Below, one piece after another: positions 24,431 to 32,540 of a DNA stretch of 64,000 bases. Position 1 is the stretch's first letter; every line of letters starts with the position of its first letter. This DNA comes from Alphaproteobacteria bacterium. Lineage in GTDB: Bacteria > Pseudomonadota > Alphaproteobacteria > UBA8366. A program made the translations under genes and the position numbers. The notes below the pieces were generated by a model. It had not been told where the DNA came from. It was given only the letters and a program-made list of their open reading frames with translations, and ran no database searches. The DNA lies in the NCBI GenBank assembly GCA_028281325.1, contig JANQKC010000009.1, positions 248,001 to 312,000 of the forward strand. Direction: 5' to 3'.

Positions 24431-24554
24431 TTGTCCGATAGACCGTAGGCTCAAAGTCAATCAATCATAGCGGGCTCGATCACCATCATCGCGATGGTCT
24501 GAACTTACAACGCGACCGCTTGTTTACCGTCCATCTTTCGATCGGAGAATCCAT

Positions 24555-26051
24555 ATGTCGTGTGCCCTGTCCCGGCGGCGGTTTCTTGCGGGCAGCATAG
24601 CGATGCTGGGCGCCAGCTATTCTCGGCCTGTCTGGTCAAATGCCGCGCCGTCCCCTCTGCCGATCCCGACGCTTATCGACGGCACCAGCGGAGAGCCGGT
24701 TGATCTGAAGATCCGCAGCGGCACGTGGTCCTTCAAGCCCGGGGTCGAGACCCCGACGCTGGGGTTTAACCAACAGTATCTCGGGCCGACGATACGGACG
24801 CGCCGGAACAGCGACCTCAACCTGCATTACGAAAACACGCTGACGGAAGGCGTGGCCGTTCATGGTCACGGGCTGCACGTTCCGGGTAACGTCGACGGCG
24901 GACCGCAATTGGAAATCGCGCCGGGAGACCGGTGGCAGCCCGCTCTATCCATCGTGCAACCGGCGGCCACCTGTTGGTACCACTCCCATACGCATGGCAA
25001 GACCGGTCAACAGGTCTATCGCGGATTGGCCGGCATGATCATCATTGACGATGAGATGAACGATTCAATTGCGCTCCCGCGTCGCTACGGCATCGACGAT
25101 CTGCCGGTCATCATTCAGGACCGGACCTTCGACGCACGGGGCCGTTTGGTGTATTCGCTCGATGACGCGAGCGAAGACGGCTGGCTCGGTGAAACCGTGG
25201 TCATCAACGGGGCAATCGCACCCGTCGCCAACGTTCCCGCCGGAAAGATACGGTTGCGGCTCCTGAATGGCGCGAATGCGCGGTTCTACATCGTCGCCTT
25301 CGCCGATGGCCGTTCCTTCCACAAGATTGCCAGCGACGGCGGGCTCTTGACCGCCCCGGTGCCGTTGACGGCGATGGAAATGTCGCCCGGTGAGCGTTGC
25401 GAAATCATCGTCGACTTGTCCGACGGCAACGCCGCCGAACTGCTGACCTTGTTCGAAGATGAATTCGACGAGGACGAGGAAGGCGCCGTCGGCGATTTGC
25501 GCGATCTGTTGCGCCGATCGAAGAAACCCCTGCCAGCGCCATCCTTGACCCTGAAAGTCGATCGCGCGCTGTCGGCGCATACGGCGCCGTTACCCGAAAC
25601 GCTAGCCACCATAAACCGCCCCAAGCAAAACGAGATAACGCGCACGCGCGACTTCCTCCTCGCCATGGACGAGGGCGGCGGCAAGGGTCATGGTGCGCAT
25701 GGCGGCCACGGCGCGATGGATATGACCATTAACGGCGCGGCGATGGACATGAACGTCATCAACGAACGGGTCGAACGCGGTGTCTGGGAGCGTTGGCGTA
25801 TCCGCTCCAATCAGGGCGCGCACCCGTTTCATGTGCACGGCTGTTCCTTCCTGATCGAACGAATGGAAGGCGCGGCCGCCCCGCCCGATCAGCAAGGCTG
25901 GAAAGACACGGTGGTGCTGGACGACGACGACTGGTCCGAAATCATCGTTCGTTTCGATCATCCGGCGACCGAGGCACATCCCTACATGTATCACTGCCAC
26001 ATCCTGGAACATGAGGATCGCGGCATGATGGGGCAGTTCACCGTGAGCTGA
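24555..26051 (+). CDS. multicopper oxidase, Tat-exported (CueO/PcoA-like)
   Basis: Periplasmic copper enzyme of 498 residues, expected to oxidise Cu(I) or phenolics. The Tat signal is ALSRRRFLAGS near residue 5. All four copper-ligand motifs are present: HGHGLH (103-108), WYHSHTH (from W141), HPFHVHG (from H423) and the type-1 motif HCHILEHEDRGMM (from H480). A His/Met-rich stretch before the third motif (HGAHGGHGAMDM then AAMDMNV) recalls the substrate-copper loop of CueO. GGAGAATCC precedes the ATG. A membrane-bound LuxR-type regulator is divergent and may control it. Confidence 0.92.
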   Translation: MSCALSRRRFLAGSIAMLGASYSRPVWSNAAPSPLPIPTLIDGTSGEPVDLKIRSGTWSFKPGVETPTLGFNQQYLGPTIRTRRNSDLNLHYENTLTEGVAVHGHGLHVPGNVDGGPQLEIAPGDRWQPALSIVQPAATCWYHSHTHGKTGQQVYRGLAGMIIIDDEMNDSIALPRRYGIDDLPVIIQDRTFDARGRLVYSLDDASEDGWLGETVVINGAIAPVANVPAGKIRLRLLNGANARFYIVAFADGRSFHKIASDGGLLTAPVPLTAMEMSPGERCEIIVDLSDGNAAELLTLFEDEFDEDEEGAVGDLRDLLRRSKKPLPAPSLTLKVDRALSAHTAPLPETLATINRPKQNEITRTRDFLLAMDEGGGKGHGAHGGHGAMDMTINGAAMDMNVINERVERGVWERWRIRSNQGAHPFHVHGCSFLIERMEGAAAPPDQQGWKDTVVLDDDDWSEIIVRFDHPATEAHPYMYHCHILEHEDRGMMGQFTVS

Positions 26052-26085
26052 GTCCGGAATGCCGCCCGAGGGGCATCCCGGACTC
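26050..26085. terminator. hairpin between convergent multicopper oxidase and argC
   Basis: GAGTCCGG (26050-26057) pairs with CCGGACTC (26078-26085), with ATGCC/GGGCAT extending the stem. It starts at the multicopper oxidase stop and ends 14 bases from the argC stop, so it may stop transcription from both sides, although no U-tract is present. Confidence 0.45.
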
Positions 26086-26098
26086 ATGTTGCCGCGGC

Positions 26099-27052
26099 TC
26101 AGCCGGTCAGTCCCTCGCCCTCATCCAGGCCCAGCATGATGTTCATGTTCTGCACCGCCGACCCCGACGCGCCCTTGCCGAGATTGTCCAACAGGCCAAC
26201 CAACACCGCCTGGCCGTCCCTCTCGTTGCCGAAGACATGAAGACGCAGCTCGTTGGTGTCGTTCAGGACCTCCGGCTCCAGCTTGGACATCGTCGCCGTG
26301 GCGTCGAGCGGCGTCACCGTGATGAAGCGGCCGCCCGCATAGTGATCGGCCAACGCCTGATGGAGCTGTTCGATCGAGGGCTTGCCCGGCAACGCCCAAA
26401 GCTGCAGCGGAATCTGCACGATCATGCCCTGGCTGTACCGCGCGACGCTGGGCACGAAGAGCGGCGGATGCGCCAGCCCGCCCCAACGTTGGATTTCCGG
26501 CACATGCTTATGGCCGAGCCCCAGCGCATAGACCCGGAACGGCGCCTCGGTATAGTCATCGGCCGCCTTATCCTCGAAGGCCGCGATCAATCCCTTGCCA
26601 CCGCCGGAATACCCGGACACGGCGTTGATCGTCACCGGCCAGTCCGCCGGCAACAGACCCGCCGATACGATCGGGTGCAGCAAGGCGATCGACGCAACCG
26701 CATAGCATCCCGGATTGGCGACCCGTGCGGCGTCGGCGATCTTGGCGCGCTGCGCCACATCGTATTCCGGCATGCCGAAGACCCAGCCTTCCGCCGTGCG
26801 GTGCGCCGTACTGGCGTCGATGACCTTCACCGCCGGATTGTCGATCATGGCGACCGCCTCGCGCGCCGCGTCGTCCGGCAGGCACAGGACCACCAGGTCG
26901 GCCTTGTTCAGGAGTTCCCGGCGGGCTTCGGTATTGCGTCGCTCGGCATGCGGCAAGCTCAGCAAATCGATATCGGAGCGCGTGGCGAGACGCGCCCGGA
27001 TCTGCAAGCCGGTGGTGCCGTGTTCGCCGTCGATGAATACCGTTGCGGTCAT
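26099..27052 (-). CDS. argC: N-acetyl-gamma-glutamyl-phosphate reductase, type 2
   Basis: NADPH-dependent reductase of arginine synthesis, 317 residues, the short type-2 length. Motifs: VFIDGEHGTTGLQIRARL at the N-terminus (nucleotide site), PDDAAREAV, DASTAHR, and the active-site Cys in VANPGCYAVASIALL; the dimer domain has SGYSGGGKG and KHVPEIQRWGGLAH. AAGGAGATATCCC precedes the ATG. It follows the rplM-rpsI terminator and lies on the same strand, an order common in alphaproteobacteria. Confidence 0.95.
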   Translation of the reverse strand: MTATVFIDGEHGTTGLQIRARLATRSDIDLLSLPHAERRNTEARRELLNKADLVVLCLPDDAAREAVAMIDNPAVKVIDASTAHRTAEGWVFGMPEYDVAQRAKIADAARVANPGCYAVASIALLHPIVSAGLLPADWPVTINAVSGYSGGGKGLIAAFEDKAADDYTEAPFRVYALGLGHKHVPEIQRWGGLAHPPLFVPSVARYSQGMIVQIPLQLWALPGKPSIEQLHQALADHYAGGRFITVTPLDATATMSKLEPEVLNDTNELRLHVFGNERDGQAVLVGLLDNLGKGASGSAVQNMNIMLGLDEGEGLTG

Positions 27053-27084
27053 GGGATATCTCCTTCACTCAAACAAATCGCACA

Positions 27085-27119
27085 TAAAACAAATCGGGCG
27101 CCCCGCTGGGGACGCCCGA
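27085..27119 (-). terminator. intrinsic terminator after rplM-rpsI
   Basis: On the minus strand TCGGGCG (27119-27113) and CGCCCGA (27100-27094) enclose an inner CCCC/GGGG stem, followed by TTTGTTTTA (27093-27085). It lies 27 bases past the rpsI stop and before the argC start, separating the two units. Confidence 0.85.
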
Positions 27120-27145
27120 CGATCGAACTGTCCTTGGAACCGGGG

Positions 27146-27751
27146 TTAGCGTTTGGAGAACTGGAAGCTACGTCGGGCCTTGGCCTTGCCGTATTTCTTC
27201 CGCTCCACCACACGCGCATCGCGGGTCAGGAAGCCGCCCTTCTTCAAGGTCGGCCGCAGGGCCGGCTCGAACAACGCGAGTGCCTGGCTGATGCCGTGAC
27301 GCACCGCGCCGGCCTGACCGGACAAACCGCCGCCCTTCACCGTGCAAAACACGTCGAACTGGTTATCGCGCGCCGCCGCGACGAAAGGCTGGTTGATCAC
27401 CATCCGCAGCACCGGACGCGCGAAATAGGTTTCGACCGACCGTTTGTTGACGATCACCTCGCCCTTGCCCGGCTTGATCCAAACCCGCGCGACGGCGTCT
27501 TTCCGCTTGCCGGTCGCATAAGATCGCCCTTGGGCATCGATCTGCGGCTCGGTCGGCGAGCCCGGCTCGCTGACCGGCGTCACCGGCGCCGTGGCGGTCG
27601 CCGGTGCATCGGCTGCGGCCATCGCCTCGCCAAGCTGGGACAGGTCGGTCACCGTCGTCGGCTTATCTTCGGCCGGTGCCGCTGCTGCGGCCTCTGGCGC
27701 GGCGTCAGCCGCCGAGGCCTCTTCGGTCTCTGGTTTCTTTTCGTCCGCCAT
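27146..27751 (-). CDS. rpsI: 30S ribosomal protein S9, with long N-terminal extension
   Basis: Small-subunit protein S9; the conserved part starts near residue 78 ([19 protein letters not shown]), continues with [19 protein letters not shown] and ends [11 protein letters not shown], whose terminal basic tail contacts P-site tRNA. The first 75 or so residues form an acidic Ala/Pro/Thr-rich extension ([19 protein letters not shown]) absent from S9 of many bacteria, making 201 residues against about 130. It starts 2 bases after the rplM stop, so translation is coupled. Confidence 0.97.
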   Translation of the reverse strand: MADEKKPETEEASAADAAPEAAAAAPAEDKPTTVTDLSQLGEAMAAADAPATATAPVTPVSEPGSPTEPQIDAQGRSYATGKRKDAVARVWIKPGKGEVIVNKRSVETYFARPVLRMVINQPFVAAARDNQFDVFCTVKGGGLSGQAGAVRHGISQALALFEPALRPTLKKGGFLTRDARVVERKKYGKAKARRSFQFSKR

Positions 27752-27753
27752 CG

Positions 27754-28218
27754 TCAGGCGCTCCGTTTGTTTTTCGCGTTCATCGCCGCGATGTCGAGAG
27801 GCTCGGGGTTCTGCGCCGCATGCGGATGCTCGGTGCCGGCGTAGACCTTGAGGTTACCGATCTGCTTCCGCGCGAGCTTGTTCCGCGGCAGCATGCGCTG
27901 CACCGCCTTGAGAACGACATCCTGCGGCTTGTTGCCGTCGAGAATCTGTCCTGCGGTGCGCGACTTGATGCCGCCGGGATAGCCCGTGTGCCGATAGTAG
28001 ACCTTATCGGTCCGCTTCTTGCCCGTCAGCGCCACTTTCTCGGCGTTGATGACAATCACGTGGTCGCCGCAGTCGACATGCGGCGTGAAGGTCGGCTTAT
28101 GCTTGCCGCGCAGGATATTGGCGATCACCGCGGCCATACGGCCCAGCACGACGCCGTCGGCGTCGACGATGATCCACTTCTTGTCTACGTCGGCAGGCTT
28201 CAGTGAAAAGGTTTTCAT
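27754..28218 (-). CDS. rplM: 50S ribosomal protein L13
   Basis: Large-subunit protein L13 of 154 residues, typical length. Motifs: [27 protein letters not shown] in pieces, [32 protein letters not shown] and [15 protein letters not shown]. The start MKTFSLK at 28218 matches alphaproteobacterial L13; an open frame upstream to 28284 is not used. First gene of the rplM-rpsI operon. Confidence 0.97.
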   Translation of the reverse strand: MKTFSLKPADVDKKWIIVDADGVVLGRMAAVIANILRGKHKPTFTPHVDCGDHVIVINAEKVALTGKKRTDKVYYRHTGYPGGIKSRTAGQILDGNKPQDVVLKAVQRMLPRNKLARKQIGNLKVYAGTEHPHAAQNPEPLDIAAMNAKNKRSA

Positions 28219-28437
28219 GACTCTCTCGTCCCGCGATCCCATCGCGTTTCTGAATGGCGGCGGAGTATCGCAGACGCGAAACACAAGTCAACGAAAATGT
28301 TTCGGCTTTTTATGTTCTATATCAATGGGATATATATGCGGTATTATAATACCGTTTTGTAAATCGCTGAAAGATTGCCAGGAATTAGGCACGCCCCAAC
28401 CAATTGATTCTGAACAATATCCGCCGGCATCGGAAGA

Positions 28438-28911
28438 TCAGCCGGCCACCGACGCCATCGGCCGGTCCGCGACCCCCAACTCCTCGAGGCGCGCATCCCG
28501 CGCCTCCCGCAGCATGCCGAGGACCCGGCCATGGCCGTCGATCTCCCGCGCGCGCGTCATGAAGAACAGACTGACGAGCGAATGGCTCACCTGCTCGACC
28601 GCCGCGAATCCGTCATTGTAGTTGTAGACGACCTTGGCGGCCTCTTCGAAGGACATGTCCGCGTCCGTCAGGTACCGGGCGAGCCACAGCACGGTCCGAC
28701 GGCCGTCGGCGTCCGAAACCATGCACCCGTCCCCGGCCGGATCCTCGGCCAGCGCGCCCAGGACGCAATAGCGATCACCCCGGCCATCTTCTTCGAAGTA
28801 TTTTCCGGAAATCCAGTTTCGCCGATCCTGCAAACGCGCGTGCGCCTGTTCCAACCGGCCAGCAATCGGATCGCGGAAGGCAAGTCCGTCATACGGCATC
28901 GTCGCTTCCAT
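28438..28911 (-). CDS. hypothetical protein, DUF6197-like
   Basis: Protein of 157 residues, no signal peptide or membrane segment. The pattern ARLQDRRNWISGKYFEEDG then YCVLGALAED resembles the small DUF6197 family (start of a helix pair followed by CALGAL), and later VLWLARYL, FEEAAKVVYNYNDG and VSLFFMTRAREID. The function of that family is unknown to me. A second in-frame ATG lies four codons inside. It is flanked by rplM upstream and a divergent GT39-like gene. Confidence 0.7.
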   Translation of the reverse strand: MEATMPYDGLAFRDPIAGRLEQAHARLQDRRNWISGKYFEEDGRGDRYCVLGALAEDPAGDGCMVSDADGRRTVLWLARYLTDADMSFEEAAKVVYNYNDGFAAVEQVSHSLVSLFFMTRAREIDGHGRVLGMLREARDARLEELGVADRPMASVAG

Positions 28912-29048
28912 CTTTAATAAGCGAAACGCTCTTTACCCTAACCTACAACTAGGAAAAAAGCGGAAGACATTCCGATAACAATAAGGCAAAAAAATAGGAG
29001 GTGCGAAGGCTTAAGCCATCCATCCAAGTGACTCGGAGAAAAATCAGC

Positions 29049-30725
29049 TTGTCGAACCCGATGCAATGGCCTGCACGCAAGGTCGCCTACCTTCTTGCCT
29101 GCACTGGGTTGGTGCTCGCTGCATTGGTGCGATTGGCCCTCCTGGAGGAGAATCTCCCTGTCGCTTTAAACGTCGATGAGCGGACCGGCCTGCGCGTTCT
29201 GGGCCGCTTCCACGATGGGTCGTATAATCCTGACTTTTTTCACTACCCCACGTTCTACTACTATCTGACTTTCTTTTTTTCCAAGATAACGGGTGGGTTC
29301 GAGTACATAATCGCCAACGGGCGTCGATTAAACATCGCCTATTCAATAGGCTTGGCGGTGTTTGCAGGGCTATTGGCAGCACGGCTGAACCGGTCACCTC
29401 TAGTTTGGGTTAGCGCAGCTCTGTTCTGTGCCTTCAGCCCAATCATTATCACCAACAGCCAATACATCATTACAGAACCGCTGTATTCGCTGTTGATCAT
29501 GGCCTCGCTTTTGAACTTTGCCGTCTATGCGACAAACGGGTCCTTAAAACACTGGCTTGCCGCATGGGTAATCTGCGGAATCGCAGTTTCAACGAAATAC
29601 ACGGTTGGCATCCTCGTTATCGCCTACTGCCTTCATGGCCTGTTGCTGACGCCTCCGCCGACACAGAATCGCGGACGCCTCCTCGCCGGAATTGGGCGCC
29701 TCGTTCCGAGATGGTTTGTGCTGGGCCTCCTTGCCACTGCAGGCGCCGCCGCCATCGGCGTATTCTTCTTTTGGCCGCAGGAAACACTGATACGACTCAT
29801 TTCAATCGAGGGCGGTGGCTTGGCAAATGTTGACGCCGCCGATATCGCGTTTCTGGACGCAATGCGAGCAAGGGTTGGGGCGCTCGCACTCGTCGCATTT
29901 GCATGCACTCTGGCTGTGTTCTTTTCGCAAGGTGTGAGCCGGCGCTTTCAAGATAATCGGCTCTATACCGGTCCTGCGATCGCTCTTCTCGTATTTTCCG
30001 CCACGTCACCATTCATCCTCCTTAATCCCATACAATTTTTGTACGATTTTGGCGCAGAGGCGAAAGCAACGCTTATGGCGTCGCCCCATTCGATGTGGAC
30101 TTATTATTTCGACGTCTATTTCAATTGGGAATCGCTCGTGGTGCTAGGCCTTTGCGGTATCGGAATCGCATCAGGCGTTTGGCGGAACCCGGCTGCGCGG
30201 CCTGCGCTGTTCTTTCTTGCATTGTATATTTTTACGATCGGATCAGCGCATCGCGGGTTCGTTCGATACCTTATGCCGGCGTTGCCCATTGTCGCGGTAT
30301 TCGCCGGCGTTGGCCTAGCTTTTCTGTACAAACAACTTTCCAAGTGGTCGATTCCGGCGCTGACCGTCATGATGGTTATGATTTTCGGCGCTTGGGGAAT
30401 AGAAAACGCGATGCGCCTCGGTCCCATAATCAATGCGGCGGATGAAAAAGACGAGATGCACGCATCCTACACCGCACTGAAAAGAATGGGTGTCGATCGC
30501 GTCGTGCTCATCGGATACGGCCCGGATTTCGAGCTGCAACGCGAAGGCGTTATCGTCCAACGCATGCCGGCGATACACAACTCGGTTCCAAAACATAGCG
30601 GCGATTTTCTACTCGTGGATAGCAGGCGAAAGAAACTGTTGGAAAATGCGCTGAGCAGTTATGATTTTTCGCTCGTCTGGCATGACAGTCGAAATTACGG
30701 CCAATTCCTGTATCGGCGGAATTAG
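29049..30725 (+). CDS. GT39/PMT-like polytopic membrane glycosyltransferase
   Basis: Inner-membrane protein of about 558 residues with ten or more hydrophobic segments. Near the N-terminus PVALNVDERTGLRVLGRFHDGSYNPDFFHYPTFYYY, seen in pieces, has the loop acidic residue (NVDE) and the long external loop with FHYP typical of GT-C enzymes related to protein O-mannosyltransferase/ArnT, which use lipid-linked sugars. The C-terminal 100 residues are soluble. Start is uncertain: a TTG at 29049 has GGAG 10 bases upstream and an ATG at 29061 is in frame; the frame itself opens at 29001. GC content is below that of its neighbours, suggesting a variable surface-sugar gene. No polysaccharide operon adjoins. 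Confidence 0.78.
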   Translation: MSNPMQWPARKVAYLLACTGLVLAALVRLALLEENLPVALNVDERTGLRVLGRFHDGSYNPDFFHYPTFYYYLTFFFSKITGGFEYIIANGRRLNIAYSIGLAVFAGLLAARLNRSPLVWVSAALFCAFSPIIITNSQYIITEPLYSLLIMASLLNFAVYATNGSLKHWLAAWVICGIAVSTKYTVGILVIAYCLHGLLLTPPPTQNRGRLLAGIGRLVPRWFVLGLLATAGAAAIGVFFFWPQETLIRLISIEGGGLANVDAADIAFLDAMRARVGALALVAFACTLAVFFSQGVSRRFQDNRLYTGPAIALLVFSATSPFILLNPIQFLYDFGAEAKATLMASPHSMWTYYFDVYFNWESLVVLGLCGIGIASGVWRNPAARPALFFLALYIFTIGSAHRGFVRYLMPALPIVAVFAGVGLAFLYKQLSKWSIPALTVMMVMIFGAWGIENAMRLGPIINAADEKDEMHASYTALKRMGVDRVVLIGYGPDFELQREGVIVQRMPAIHNSVPKHSGDFLLVDSRRKKLLENALSSYDFSLVWHDSRNYGQFLYRRN

Positions 30726-30822
30726 CGGCCAGCCACGTTTATATCCGCCCACTTATGGAGAAGTATCCGACTATCGGCGCAGGCGATATCGAGTACCGAT
30801 GCAAAATAGGCGACAGAGAAAA

Positions 30823-31632
30823 ATGAGCACCAGTGCGAATTTCAACCCTCAATCGGACGAACCCATTCTCCTCCGGTCGGACGAGGGTGGCGTGTGCACG
30901 CTGACGCTAAACCGCTCGACGACCCGAAATGCGTTGTCGACGGCAATGATGCAGGAGTTGCAGACCGCGTTGGACAGTATCGCCGCCGACCCGTCGGTGC
31001 GCATCGTCGTCCTGGCCGCCGCCGGCCCCGCCTTCTGCGCCGGGCATGACCTGCGCGAATTGCGCGCCAACCCGACCACCGATTTCTACCGGACGATGTT
31101 CGAGACCTGCTCGGCGCTGATGCTGACAATCACGCGGCTGCCGCAGCCGGTGATCGCCAAGGTGCAGGGCATGGCCAGCGCCGCGGGCTGTCAGTTGGTC
31201 GCGACCGCCGACCTGGCGCTCGCGTCGGAAAACGCCGCCTTCGCAACGCCCGGCGTCAACATCGGATTGTTCTGCTCGACGCCGATGGTGGCGGTCAGCC
31301 GCAAGATCGGCCGCAAGGCGATGATGGAGATGCTGCTGACCGGCGACTCGGTCGATGCGGCCGAAGCGCAGCGAACCGGCCTGATCAACCGGGCCGTGCC
31401 AGCGGACCGGCTTGACGACGAGGTCGCCGCGCTCGCCGCGAAGATCGCGTCCAAATCCGCGCATACCCTCAAGGTCGGCAAGAAGGCCTTCTACAAGCAG
31501 ATCGAGATGGGTCTGGAAGACGCCTATGCCTATTGCGGCGGGGTGATGACCGAGAACATGACCGCCGCGGACGCGGAAGAAGGCATCGACGCCTTCCTGG
31601 AGAAACGCGCACCGGTTTGGCGCGACGAATGA
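30823..31632 (+). CDS. crotonase-family protein lacking the hydratase glutamates (ECHDC3-like)
   Basis: Enoyl-CoA hydratase/isomerase fold, 269 residues. The CoA-binding and oxyanion elements are present: RSTTRNALSTAMMQEL, GPAFCAGHDLRELRA and GMASAAGCQLVATADLALAS. In hydratases the two catalytic Glu lie in GGGCEL and in the following Q-P-E motif; here the positions read GCQL and TPGVNIG, so both appear replaced. It may be a different CoA-ester enzyme. Start at 30823 is chosen because the protein then opens as family members do; the frame is open further up, overlapping the previous gene. A CoA-binding protein gene follows after 19 bases, likely in the same operon. Confidence 0.85.
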   Translation: MSTSANFNPQSDEPILLRSDEGGVCTLTLNRSTTRNALSTAMMQELQTALDSIAADPSVRIVVLAAAGPAFCAGHDLRELRANPTTDFYRTMFETCSALMLTITRLPQPVIAKVQGMASAAGCQLVATADLALASENAAFATPGVNIGLFCSTPMVAVSRKIGRKAMMEMLLTGDSVDAAEAQRTGLINRAVPADRLDDEVAALAAKIASKSAHTLKVGKKAFYKQIEMGLEDAYAYCGGVMTENMTAADAEEGIDAFLEKRAPVWRDE

Positions 31633-31651
31633 CCACGACGGACCTGCCCGC

Positions 31652-32134
31652 ATGACCACGCCCCTCGCCTACGACGACGACTATATCCGCGGTGTCCTGC
31701 GGCGGACGCGCGTGATCGCCATGCCCGGCGCCAGCACCAGTTGGAACCGGCCGAGCTATTTCGTGATGAAATACCTGCAACGCAAGGGCTACCGCGTCAT
31801 TCCGGTCAACCCGCGCGCGGCCGGCCAGGAAATCCTCGGCGAGCCGGTGGTCGCCAGCCTCGGCGAGATCGGATCGCCGGTCGACATGGTCGATATCTTC
31901 CGCAACTCGGAAGCGGCCGGGCCGATCACCGACGAGGCCATCGCGATCGGCGCGAAGGCGGTCTGGATGCAGATCGGCGTCCGCAACGACGACGCCGCCG
32001 CGCGCGCCGCCGAGGCGGGCCTCGACGTGGTGATGGACCGCTGCCCGAAGATCGAATTCTCGCGCCTCTGCGGCGAGTTGAGTTGGCTCGGCATGAACTC
32101 CGGCGTGATCAGCTCGAGACGCCGCCGGATTTAG
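31652..32134 (+). CDS. CoA-binding protein (YccU type)
   Basis: Single Rossmann-like CoA-binding domain of 160 residues, as in the N-terminal part of succinyl-CoA synthetase alpha. Motifs: VIAMPGASTSWNRPSYFVM, YRVIPVNPRAAGQEILGE, VDIFRNSEAAGPITDEAI and KAVWMQIGVRN, ending VVMDRCPKIEF. No catalytic domain follows, as usual for YccU proteins whose role is unclear. It follows the crotonase gene closely on the same strand. Confidence 0.9.
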   Translation: MTTPLAYDDDYIRGVLRRTRVIAMPGASTSWNRPSYFVMKYLQRKGYRVIPVNPRAAGQEILGEPVVASLGEIGSPVDMVDIFRNSEAAGPITDEAIAIGAKAVWMQIGVRNDDAAARAAEAGLDVVMDRCPKIEFSRLCGELSWLGMNSGVISSRRRRI

Positions 32135-32310
32135 CGGCCGTTCCGGCGCGCCCGGCGCTATCGAAACCATCGTCGATCCTACCGAGCGAATTGTGACAAG
32201 GATCAGAGTGGTTTCATTCCACCTTGCCCTTCATTCCCGCGAAAGCTGGAATCCAGACGTCAGCGCCCGTGGAGCCCCGATTTCACGGAATGACGACGCC
32301 TTCGGGGACA

Positions 32311-32336
32311 CCTCATGCTGAGCTTGTCGAAGCATG
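32311..32336 (+). repeat. palindromic repeat arm A
   Basis: A 26-base unit starting CCTCATGCTGAGC and ending GTCGAAGCATG. Its reverse complement matches the unit at 32380-32405 with a few mismatches, so the two could form a large stem around a 43-base spacer. Confidence 0.65.
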
Positions 32337-32379
32337 CCTCTCCGGGCGTTGTCCGTGGCACAGCCGCAATCTATCCCGC

Positions 32380-32405
32380 CATCCTTCGACAGGCTCGGGA
32401 TGAGG
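32380..32405 (-). repeat. palindromic repeat arm B
   Basis: A 26-base unit starting CATCCTTCGACAGG and ending CGGGATGAGG, inverted relative to arm A. This unit type (fall of CCTTCGACA and GGATGAGG) is recalled as a common dispersed element in alphaproteobacterial genomes. Confidence 0.65.
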
Positions 32406-32540
32406 ACCAGTTTTAGTCCACCTACGCCACACTCACGCCGAACCGGTCGAAGCATGCCGCCGTCAGCGCATACGCCTGTTTCGTGTCCTGCTAATCCGAT
32501 AGACTTCGCCTCTCTCAGTCATCACAGCGGACGGCCCGCC

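Larger units (their letters stand above)
32135..32540. repeat. cluster of palindromic intergenic repeats upstream of metY
   Basis: About 400 bases without a gene. Several short elements of types dispersed in many proteobacterial genomes are packed here: one beginning TCATTCCCGCGAAAGCTGGA at 32231 and its partial partner TTTCACGGAATGAC near 32281; CCTCATGCTGAGCTTGTCGA at 32311 with its inverted partner ending GGCTCGGGATGAGG at 32405; and a fragment GTCGAAGCATGCCG at 32446. The elements can fold back on each other. No riboswitch for metY is recognised. Confidence 0.65.

Noticed and set aside
32135..32540. Riboswitch upstream of metY
   Set aside because: The region is occupied by dispersed palindromic repeats; no SAM or SAH aptamer pattern was recognised by eye.
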